NCBI GenBank assembly: GCA_001655205.1
Contig: LPNZ01002256.1
Span: 1-31,290, forward strand
Source of the DNA: Lenisia limosa
Lineage: Eukaryota > Breviatea
DNA length: 31,290 nt
Direction of reading: 5' to 3'
Under the pieces are notes generated by a model. The model was given only the letters and a program-made list of their open reading frames with translations. It ran no database searches and was not told where the DNA came from. Both the position numbers and the translations under genes were made by a program. Positions 1-10,300 of the stretch are shown one piece after another (position 1 is the first letter of the stretch; every line of letters starts with the position of its first letter).

Positions 1-60
1 TGTCGTCTGTTTCTGAAGGCGCCAAGATTGGTTCCGAAGCTGTCAAAGCCGACATCCTAC
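1..60. other. Likely exon fragment at the window edge, strand unclear
   Basis: These bases are richer in G+C than the sequence that follows. Plus-strand reading gives SVSEGAKIGSEAVKADILQ ending at an AAG|GTCAGT donor. Minus-strand reading gives DVGFDSFGTNLGAF after an acceptor. Only one can be right, and there is too little sequence to name either. Confidence 0.3.
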
Positions 61-194
61 AAGGTCAGTAGAGGCAAGGCTCAGAATCGTTATAGGAATG
101 ATGAAAACTAACCGTTTTGAAACACATATTACAAAATTGTCATTGAAGGTCAGGAGAAGGAAGGCTCAGAATCGTGATTGAAATGATGATAAAA
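61..194 (+). repeat. Degenerate direct repeat, about 85-bp period
   Basis: AAGGTCAG...AAGGCTCAGAATCGT...AATGATGA occurs at 61-104 and again at 146-190. A weaker copy of AGAATCGTGA..GAAATG lies near 360. The stretch 100-860 is A-rich with no convincing exon. Confidence 0.5.
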
Positions 195-311
195 GCCAAT
201 TGTGTTGTGTTAGATAAAATTATGATTGACATGTTGATAAGGCTTAATAGACAGGAAGATAAAATACCTAGAAATATCAAAAAAAAAAACCATGAAGCCA
301 ATGATAGAAAT

Positions 312-1245
312 GACAACAAAATTCCCAAAATGATGATGGGTATTACAAAAAATACAACAGAATCGTGAAAGAAATGTAAATAAAAGTTTTATAAATAAAT
401 GACGGAGGTTCTGAAAGGAAAAAGACGACAAAGCATTTGCAGAAAGAATATAAATGACACCGCACAACTATGGTAGGAACAAGGAAAACAATGACAAAAA
501 TAACAGAACAAACTCTAATCTCAAAAATACAATAAAAAGAATTCAGAGGTTGAGAATCGAGCAAAATATTGATATTTATCGGGGATTTATCGAGAATAAA
601 ATGCAGTATCTTGCCCAAAAAAGGGACATAATTAGGACCTCGTGCAATAAATTGAAAATTACTGGTAAAATTTGAACATATTGTAACGAGAACTCAATTT
701 CAGCCAATTTAATTTCAAATTTTGTCAAATATTTCTTTAAATATTTAATTGCACTGAGTCCTATGTGTTGTAACGAATATAACATGAGGCATGGAGGTTC
801 AACCAGTATCAGAGTACCATGAAGACTCCTTAGTCAACTATATCAGGAGGATATGGGGTTCACTGTACGAAAAAAAAAAAACAGTTCATATGATTACTTT
901 GTTATATTGACATGGAAAAGATATGCTTTTTTCACAAATTTGCCCAAGTTATATTATAATTCAATATCTCGTATAAATGTGTTAGTGTGGACGGTTTTGG
1001 ACTATTATATTTCTCATCTCTACGAAACTAATATTATGATTTCGGGGAAACAGAAGAAGAGGAAAAGGCGTTTAGTTAAAAGACATAAGCTTTCAATATT
1101 CTCAAAAAGGGAATCTTTAATAGAGTAGAACAGCTTAAAAGGGTTAAAAGAGCAGGAGAATCTCACACAGGAAGATGATTGGCAATAAAACAAACAATCT
1201 GGGAAATCGAAAAGGGGGGAAGAGCCAATCACTCCGCGGTCCTAC
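312..1245. other. No gene recognised
   Basis: AT-rich sequence. Short open frames here have skewed, lysine/asparagine-rich content and no splice-supported structure. Confidence 0.5.
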
Positions 1246-1311
1246 CTGAACATTCTTCAATTCACTGCTTGGCACAGTTTTGGCCGACGCAAGGGCGATA
1301 AACTCTTCCAT
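1246..1311 (-). CDS. Possible first coding exon of an unidentified gene
   Basis: Reading on the minus strand, ATG at 1311-1309 opens 22 codons, MEEFIALASAKTVPSSELKN then VQ, and ends at a good GTAGGA donor. The surroundings (about 1230-1345) are richer in G+C than the region around. The next exon may be at 56-1, where an acceptor (CCTTGTAG) leads into DVGFDSFGTNLGAF in the same phase, but on the plus strand the same bases also look like an exon end before GTCAGT. I do not recognise the protein. Confidence 0.35.
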
Positions 1312-1907
1312 TTCGGAAGCGAACGGAGATCAACGACACCACAGCCTTCCTTTGTTGGCTCGTTCTTTTGTTTTGTGTTTTTTTTGTTTATGGCTGTTTT
1401 ATGGTATGTGTTGTATAGTTGTTCAGTCCTCAAATAGATATTACTCAATACAATACCCCATGTGGGGATATTCTCAAGTCCTCCTCCTTGTTCCTCTCTC
1501 TTTCCCATTCTTATCCCCTACTACGACCCTACTGCTATACTATATCTAGTTTTCGCTAGTTAGCTGGCGAAAAAGTCTATTTTTGTTGATACCCCCCTCC
1601 CCCTATACTCTTCTATTGGAAGTATTTTCCTTCATGCTGTCTTTCCAAACTGAAACCCAACAGAGCAGTATGTGTGGAAAGGAGAGCGGCAATTATGTTA
1701 GTTTGAAGAAGCATTTTTTGAGGTGGTCAGCCATATTTACCACACAAATTGAAGAAAGTGCTTAAACAATTTTTGAATGTGAATTGTGCAGTCCTCAACT
1801 TTTCATTTCCCCCTCTCCCCGATATTGAAAAGACTTTGACACCCTAGTTTTACCCTGAGACCAACATATTTTCACATATTCCACAACTACACCCATGTTA
1901 TTACTAA
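1312..1907. other. No gene recognised; pyrimidine-rich stretch
   Basis: Upstream of the possible exon at 1246-1311. It contains C/T-rich runs (1480-1530, 1588-1600) and two TTTTCGCTAGTTAGCTGGCGAAAA-like arms at about 1551-1574 that form a small hairpin. It could be promoter sequence of that gene. Confidence 0.4.
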
Positions 1908-2086
1908 GGCTTCTCAACGATCCCAACAAAGACTGATATTCCCGATAAATACTCAATATATTCTCGATAAATACTCGATAAATTGGCGATAAATACTCGA
2001 TAAATTCTCGATAAGTTCTCGATAAATACTCGATAAATCCTCGATAAATGTCGACATGTACCAGTCTTTGAACGTAGGGAAGCCCC
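1908..2086. repeat. MITE copy with internally amplified CTCGATAAATA repeats
   Basis: The ends match the common MITE of this window: GGCTTC...AAAGACTG on the left and CAGTCTTTGAACGTAGGGAAGCC on the right. The core has grown into about nine imperfect tandem copies of an 11-12-nt unit, CTCGATAAATA/T (1941-2050). Confidence 0.8.
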
Positions 2087-2089
2087 TGT

Positions 2090-2480
2090 TAATTTTTTTC
2101 ATTCACAACCCAGATTGGCAATTCACCACTCCATTGTGCTACTCAGAGTGGATACCTTTGAAAGTGGCGCGTGGTTAGACGCTAAAAATCGACGTGTGGG
2201 TTATTAGCTGATTACTTGCTTCAGCTGTCGAACTTACCGAGTGAACGGCCAATTTATCCTCTCAGTGGAACATGAGGCCCCTTCACTGGGCTGCCCAAAA
2301 CGGACATACGGACTGTTTTCAGCTTTTGATTGAGGTTGGGGCTGACCGGAACAAGAAAGTTATGGTGATACTTTGGGATTATTACCTGGCTATACTTCGT
2401 TCATTAAAATACGGCTTCTTGAGCCCCTGAGGAGAAATAAACAGTCGCCTATTCACACCAGATAGAGTGGAGGGACACCT
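2090..2480 (+). pseudogene. Decayed ankyrin-repeat fragment
   Basis: Positions 2275-2358 code RPLHWAAQNGHTDCFQLLIE then VGADRNKK, a nearly perfect ankyrin repeat after an acceptor-like TCTCAG. The next repeat continues only after a frameshift (YGDTLGLLPGYTSFIKIRLL, about 2361-2420). The repeat before it (STPLCYSE..., 2129-2200) is broken by a frameshift and stops. It reads as a relic of a larger ankyrin gene, unrelated to the helicases. Confidence 0.6.
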
Positions 2481-2601
2481 CTTCAAAGGGCCAAAAACCA
2501 AGGAAAGTCAGAAATATTGTCGAGTATCAGTCTGGGTTTGAATAATGTAATTTGCAAATCCAAGTTACAGTTGGACAAGTGATTTAAACAACGACATGCA
2601 C

Positions 2602-2835
2602 CACTACGGCTCGTCGACTTGGAATTCTTGTGAAAATCCTGGGAATTCCCCTCCTTGTCAAAGCGGGGTAACATTGTGGAGCCTCCGAGCTGGCAATTCT
2701 CATATCCAAATCCATGGCCACCTGGGACCTGGATGCTGTTATCGGTATGGGGGGAGGATTGAGGTATATTCATGGAAATTTGAAGAAAGTTATGGAATTC
2801 ACTACAAGGCAATCGCAAGTCGATGCGCCGTAGTG
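2602..2835. mobile_element. Short element with 19-bp terminal inverted repeats
   Basis: CACTACGGCTCGTCGACTT at 2602-2620 is matched in inverse at 2817-2835 with two mismatches. The 234-bp interior has no transposase. No clear target duplication is visible. Confidence 0.65.
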
Positions 2836-3577
2836 AAATATATCCAGTTGAACAAAATTCATCCTCTCCAATAGTGACAGTATGGCTGGGGTAGCTATTC
2901 CCTATATATCCGAAATCACGACGGCGGTTGGTTTTGATGTATTTGTATCGAAGATGTACCGGTATATCTAGGATGAGAGGCGAGGGGGTCCAGCATTTCC
3001 TTGATTGCTTTGAGGTATTTGTTTAAGTTGACGAGAATGAATAACGTGTGGGTTGGTAGGAGAGGTACACTGCGGCGCATTGACTTGGGCTTTTAATTAA
3101 CTAGTTGGGAATTCCCATATTTCATATGCCCATGATTTTATGGGAATCGGAAGATTTAGGGAATTGCCAAACACTACATGGGAATCCCAAGCCGAAGCGA
3201 CGTTGAGTAAGGCAGAGGCGTACTCTAAGACAGTGTTACATACAAAAAACAACACTACGCCGCATCGAAGGGTCTCATGTAGTGTTTGGAAATTCCATAA
3301 ATTTCTCATCTATTCTCATTGTCTGTGCCTAGTACATATAGAGACTAGATATTTTTGTTTCAGATATTCAGCCAGTGTTAATTAATCGGTTACTTTTCCT
3401 GCTGGATCTTGGTTTAACACAATACATAATGTAGCTGAGGAACCAAGCCTTCAAGGGTCCTATAGTTTTGAAAATTGGCAATTTGGACAATTGTTTTGGA
3501 AATATGCTGTTTCAGTCGTTGCTTGGAATTATTTGAAAATATCATATATTATCTATACATCGCACAAAACAACACAA
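2836..3577. other. No gene recognised downstream of the fusion gene
   Basis: Apart from the inverted repeats, nothing coding is seen. The 3' UTR of the minus-strand gene should lie at the upper end of this stretch. I see no canonical AATAAA close to the stop. Confidence 0.4.
3068..3319. repeat. Related inverted-repeat sequence
   Basis: CACTGCGGCGCATTGACTT at 3068-3086 and CACTACGCCGCATCGAAG at 3253-3270 resemble the ends of the 2602-2835 element, in direct orientation. A longer inverted repeat joins about 3139-3180 with 3276-3319; its core GGAATTGCCAAACACTACATG has 20 of 21 bases matched. Probably nested or rearranged copies. Confidence 0.55.
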
Positions 3578-4398
3578 TTAAAACTTGATTAAATACTTCG
3601 GCAAAATCTAAAAACAGTCATCTCAATTGAAGTGACAGGTCTGGTTATAGAAACATTTCTTTATGTGAAAAGGGCTCAAGTTTACCTGCTTCTTTGACCG
3701 AATGACGATGTTCTGTGAGGCGGAATAATCGTGGTGATTACTGTCGTAGCCACTAGGCATTCCTGAACCATTGTAGATCTAAACAATCAGTGGTGATTTG
3801 AGGCTTCATAACGTCTGAAAATGAAGAACAATTTTTCGATAAACAACCGTATTAGTTTTGTCATCTTTGTAAACCAGCACAGTCGGTATTAATCTCTTCC
3901 ATATTGTCACTCAAAATATCACTCAAATATATCCAACAAAAGAATCATGCGTTGCCATGTCTCACCTGCCCTTGAAGAACCTCGCAAATGAACATTTTTC
4001 TTGGGCTTTCATTTTTGCAGTAGCTGACGGACGTCTTAGGAACTGTAGCAAAGTATGTTCCCGGTCCGTATGCATTGGTAACTTTTTTGCCTTTCTAAAT
4101 ATGTATTAAGCTGTTTAAATCATGTTTTATTATCCAAAACAGATCAATATTGAAAGCGTTGGGTTACCAAACTCTCCAAACAAAAATATAAATCATCAAT
4201 TAGACAAAATCCTTGAGAGTAGTTCTAAAAAAACTATTATATGATATGAACTTTTATGATGATTAAAATCAAAATATAATGGTATTGATCGATATATTGC
4301 AAATTTACCAACGTACAGCTCGTAATTCGTCAGGGTCCAAGAAGCCATTCTTCATAATCTCTCCAACAGAATCTCCGGTGGTTCCATGAAAAAACATT
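3578..4398 (-). other. Second PARP catalytic domain, H-Y-N triad, C terminus (exons 66-69)
   Basis: Exons: 4398-4317, 4094-3966, 3778-3686, 3607-3578. Signatures in order: RMFFHGTTGDSVGEIMKNGF, AYGPGTYFATVPKTSVSYC, KMFICEVLQGQ and NIVIRSKKQILPKYLIKF, then the stop. Counting back from the last strand, the position of the catalytic Glu is Asn. His and Tyr are retained. In the PARP family loss of this Glu goes with mono-ADP-ribosylation or inactivity. The final exon codes nine residues plus TAA. Confidence 0.87.
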
Positions 4399-7300
4399 CT
4401 AAGTTGTCCATCAAACAAGGAGTGCATACCTTGCTTCTCCGACATTTCTTTTCTCAAACTCCTTCTTGGTTTGATTAAAGCGGTCAAGAACGAATTTGCT
4501 TTCAAAGATGGTCACCTGTGTTAATATTATGATTGCCACTTGATCATACATGTACATGCAGTAGTTTAAGAGTGATCCTGAAAATAATATATCTGTATTT
4601 TGGCTCAGAAGTAGTTAAATCTAAACTCCAAACACGAAGTTTGGGCAATGGCTTGTCAAATTTTGAAACCGACGGCCATATTTATCAAAACTTGTCCCAT
4701 GCTGCCATACTTAGAGCTATATTCCTCGGTCCGAAAAAAAGACCAGTAAAATTATCGAAGGATTGTATGGTATTCAGTCTTTTTTCGAACCAACGTCAAG
4801 TCCTAGCTTTACTAAACCAACGTTGAAGAAAGTATCTTCTTGTCTAGTTTAGAGCTCCAACTACCGCCTACAGAAATCGGATTGTAACTTTGATTTGATC
4901 CCAAGAGGAATTTAAAGACTCCAACTGCTCGTTGGAATTCCTCTGCTTTCCATCCTAGAAGGTGAAACTGATTTCAAGAGAAAATGGTTTAAAAGATTTT
5001 AGGACTAATGTGAATTTAGCTCGTATGGTAGAAATGAAATGAAAAAAATTCTAATTGACAATTGAAATAATTTGTTTATGGTATCCCAGTGTATTTATTT
5101 GTTTTCCTAAATTTATGATAGATTATTTCTCTTGTTCAAAAAAATATAAAAAAATATGACAAATCCTTTATGTTATCACATGCAACTATATTATGGTAAA
5201 TGCCAGGAAAATAGTAAATTGATGCTTAATAAAATTCCATTCCAATAAACCTGTGGCGTTTTTGAATTTGTCTGCCAAAAGTTCTTCTTCAAAGTAACTG
5301 CTGCGAGAAATCTGAAAAGTGTAAGTGGAATTAAAGCAAGTTATAATTCAAGAAACTTGTCACGGATATCCTAACATAAACTATGATGACGTCAGCTATA
5401 TACTACTTTTTACTTGAATTGAATTCAGGTTTGTCATTATGAAAATCATAATTTTTGTTCTCTTAAGTCAATAATAATTATTTATATTAGATTAAATCCA
5501 AATCACGCAGTTTATGCTCGTTTACGGTTCTCTTTGTTCTTCGACCGAGCCAGTTTTTGGAACTTTAAAGCAAATACATATACTACCTGTATTTAGTACT
5601 ATTATACGGATCCTAATAAGTTTGTATGATATAGAGTATTGTGTTCGGTTATATCAAATTCAAAGAACTTACTGGTCTATTTTTGGATTTCCAAGATGGC
5701 GCATTGACCACCACAAATTTGACGAGGTACTTAGGGCGGACTAAGCGAGCATCATAACAAACGTATTCAGAGTTTTGGAGCTAAAATGTAAGAGACTTTC
5801 CCTCTGAAGCTTCAGAATCACAAAAATATTCCATTTTCTATCTTTCGATGATTGGGTTAAAGCCTTCAATAAAGAAATAATTAAGAAATAATAAAGAAAT
5901 AATATTGAAATATAATAAAGAAACGATAAAGAAATAATAAAGAAATAGCCGAGGTTACTTATCATTTGTTTCTAAAAACCGCCAACATTTGCAACACCTT
6001 TGTTTGCAAGTAAGGAATGGCGCTTCATTTTAGTGAGGACGTCTTGAGCTGAGTAACCATTTAGGGCTTCCGTGGCAATATGGGTGCGGCCTGGGTTCAA
6101 CTGGTGTGCGTGTGTTAAGAATTGTTCACATTTATCAACTGGCACATTGTAATTATTTTAAGGAAATTAATTGACAATTAAAGGGTCTGAAGGAAGGGGA
6201 GTTCTCGTTACAAATACTCCACTTCAAATTTTTGAATTTCTTATTTATTCGCAATACCACTTCAACAATCGACTTAATTATTATGTCTCCCAACTAACGT
6301 CACAGACAAGAATGTGACCAGAGTTTCCTTGGGCAACGCTGTTGGTGTACATGTCCTGGGCGCTTTTCGAAGGGTCAGTAGCTAGGTACACTCCTTGACC
6401 AAACATGTTGCTAAACTGTTACAAATCTCCTTGGTTATACTTCTCAATACAAAATAACCTGGAATTATACGAAAATATAGTCAACTGCACCTTGGATATA
6501 ATTTTAATTTGATGTCTAAAGAATATCTTTCCACTATGTATTGCTGACAATCATCATTTACGATTTTTCTGATCATAAACAGCCCTTCACACACCCTTTC
6601 CCTTTGGTTTTGACCTTGTCTTTAGGGTCCACATCGAAGATCTTGAAGCCTTCTTGCGTAATCTTATTGACAACTGAAATGGTTTAAAATCATATGTAGT
6701 CTATGTATAATTCACTGTATATACGTATAAATATCATATGTATGTATATCTGTATATCTTGGATAGTCACCCTTACCTTACAGTCCACAAGAAGAGTTGG
6801 CCGCGCCATGTACATTAATTACTTTTTTTATATCCCATATTATTACAGCAACTTTGCTAAAAAAAATGTCATTACGACGATATTAAACCAGTTAGTTGCG
6901 AATTGTTAATGGAAGATTAGAAGCGTTCCTTGGACTTCAACAAAAGACTGAACTTTATGACAAATCCTCTCATTATTTGAACCAACCTTCGTTTTTGGTT
7001 CCATGGTATACTTCGACAGAGGAACTGCTATTGCTGTTCAGACCTAAGGTATAAAGAAAGGCATGAGTTTTATTCAAAAACAAACAGAAACGGATATTTT
7101 ATTAACGTTGAAGATCACTGTACAGCTATTGTTGGCTTATTTTTCCACACACACGATAATTTTTTGCAATGATATAGTCACGACCGCTCAAAAGTAACAA
7201 CCAGCGAAAGATAATAAAAAAGACATCTCAATTCTCAAACCGTACTCCCTGCAAGCTTGGAGGTACTTCTTCTGAATGTTCGAGTTCTCCAACTTGTAAA

Positions 7301-10300
7301 CAGCTTTAACCCTATTATGTTAAATAAAAAGACTGTAATATATTGCATGGTAACACAAAAACACAAATAATATAGAATCGTCAAAATAATATTATGTTGA
7401 GTCCTCTTGAAATACAAAGTGTAATAAATAGACATGAAGAATGTGTGCAATTCTATCCTGCCTACTCGATTTGCTGCGGGTTAGATTGGTATGTGTTGTT
7501 GATGTTCTCTTGGATGGTATGGAACACCAGTGGGTCGGCTTTCTAATGATGTCACTTTTTGACCTCACTTCAGTGCGAAGAAAGACTATTTTTCTTGATA
7601 ATCCTTAGGATAAATATCGGTATTTCATATTTCACTTGTCTTTTCTAGAATAGAGGGCGGACCTAGGTGCCACTGGTCAAGACGTTTGTCATTGGACACA
7701 TTTTTTTCAAATGAAAGAAAGAAATTAGATACGGACTTGGGCTTCACTAGGTAAGGAAAATAGTGGTAAAACATCTATATTTATCTACGATTGATTGTTA
7801 AATAAATTCACTCTTATTTTGAACCCAAGTGAAGCCTTCGATCAGGTATACCACCAATTACAATGACACTGTTTTCATACGGATATTTATCTGAAATGAG
7901 TCAATTGAGAAATTATAGATACACACAATCCGTTACCAACCATGTATCTCAATACAACTAATCAACCTAATGAAAAGTCTGATTCAAAGAAGGCAAATGA
8001 ACAACATCCATTCAACTGTATTTTAACCACCCAAACCGTTTTATTGAAGTAGTCAACTTTCTTCGACAGCTGATGAATTCTAAAAGTTTCAGAGACATAT
8101 GTATTTATGCAGCATGGTTCAGATTGACCACCTTTATGAGAAAATAATGTCAGAGGGACGGGATTAGAGTTTCACTTCCATTGCATAAATAGAGACTCAA
8201 GTCTAGCAAAATGCTCATAATTGATATTAACCAGCTAATTATTATCCACATGCTGATATCAATGAGTCAGTTTGAAGGAAATCCGCCTGAAATTGAACGA
8301 GTCAAAAAATTACACTTAATAAAACTTTCTTATTGCTCCATATTATAATTAAAGCGTTTTGACAACTTACTGCTTGTCCAGTTCTTGTTTTCGAAGGCGG
8401 ATTCTTTCAGCATTTTGACGGCAACAAACTAAAGGATTAACAAGTTTCGTTCAATATAATCAATCAAATGGTAAAATAAAGGCTTAGTTAGTAAAAGTCC
8501 TGGAAAATATTAGAGTTTTCGAGGATTGATAAAAAAATTCAGTCTTTTTTCGAACGGAAATGAAGTACAAGACCCTGATATTCACCTGTGCAATCCTTAA
8601 TAGTGCTACAGCTGTCTCCACATAGGTTGGTGCAAGGATGACCACAGTCCAGTTTGTTTTCACATGGATGGTCACAGAATCCAGTTCCAAGAGAGCAAAT
8701 AGTGTATATCTGAGTATTATATGAGTTTGTAATGAAAAGGAGAGAAATAGTATTGAGCACATTTGAAATCATATAACTGCCACATTAATACTTACCTTGT
8801 GTTTTCCATTTTTGCACATTGTTTGAGATTCAGCAGCGCATCTGTCAAATGTCATAGTCAAAACTATTGGATTTTAAAATGTAGATAATACTCACGTTTT
8901 ATGAAAAAAATGTGTAAAAACAGTGTTCTGTATCAGAGATAAAAAGAAATACGTTGAGAATTGCGGGCTATTCCAAGAATGTGATCATAGAGAGCTTACG
9001 GAGGACATATGCCACTGTGGCATTGCCAATCACATTTGTGGTCGCAATTTTGGTGGCGTCTTAAGAAGTCAACATATTAAACCGAATTGGAAGTAAACGA
9101 CAAAATATCGATTGTTTTCAAGGATTTATCGAAGAATTCAGTCTCTTTTCAGACAAATGTAATGAAAAAAAATTCCTTTATCACAAACCCAGTTCCCACA
9201 GATTGCATTTTTCGAGGCAAAGTGGATCAGATTCGTGACACTTCGCTTGAATACGATGTGTTCTGTCCCGCTTGCACGTTTTAACAACAGTCACCATACA
9301 TCTTCTTTGGTGAAATATAATCTTTTGCATTTATCAAGATTCAACATTATTAATCTAATCACCAAATGTTCATTGATAACGAAGTCAAGTGTAAAAAACC
9401 TGCATATGAACTAGAGCTTTATGTTTGGTTCCAAAATACATTGTATATAATACATGTATGTATCGAGATATTATCAATAATTTATTATTTTTGTAACAGA
9501 AAGTGAAGCTCTAAGTTGAAAACTGTTTATTTTCATATTGTCCTACCTGACATCACAAGGTCCGCTGTGGCACTTTGATGGGCAGCTATGCCGACATTTG
9601 AGTTGTCCATCGCATAATTGTGTACAAGTCACATTTAGAGGAAGGGAATTGGTTTTGCACACTGTGGTATGGTGAGTTTAAGCATACAGTTTCTATATGA
9701 ATACTTTGTTGATCTATAACACTTCAAATAACAATTGTGACTTGTGTAGGAGAGCAGGTGAAAAAAAAATCCGGTCACCTTAAGTCAAATTCTTCTCTAA
9801 TTTAGGTATTATTTGTCCAACAAACATGAATCCGGATGCTTTGGACATCTAAGGACAAGGTACTTTTCTAGTGGTGACGGATCGTCTCTTGCCAGGGTTC
9901 TGAATACATGCTTCCAAGTTCTAAATTGATGAGGAAAGAATCTATGAAAGGGGTTTTCAGAATATTTAAAAATCCCTCAATAAGAGGCAGTTGAGATTTA
10001 GGTGAAACATGACATTACCATACTTTGAATTGCGGAGATGCTGAATATTGCCCATAATGATGAGTCCTCGACGAGCACGAGTGAGGGATACACAACTACA
10101 TGGTAATGGTGGGGTGTATTTTCGAATTAAATCTACACAAATTATTTAACATTATCGATGAATCCTATTTACTATCGATATTTAACTGCCCTTTTACAGC
10201 CCAAAGAGAATCCTTACTCAACTATATTACAAATAGTACTTCACTTCGGTTCGTGAAGAACATATAGAAAGTTTTCGAGAAATTCCAGTCTATTATCGAA

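Noticed and set aside
1280-1765. Plus-strand open frames in the pyrimidine-rich region
   Set aside because: Low-complexity composition and no splice or homology support.
7851-7893. Possible extra minus-strand exon (DKYPYENSVI or INIRMKT)
   Set aside because: The flanking exons join in phase without it; the attractive reading is out of phase. It may be an alternative exon.
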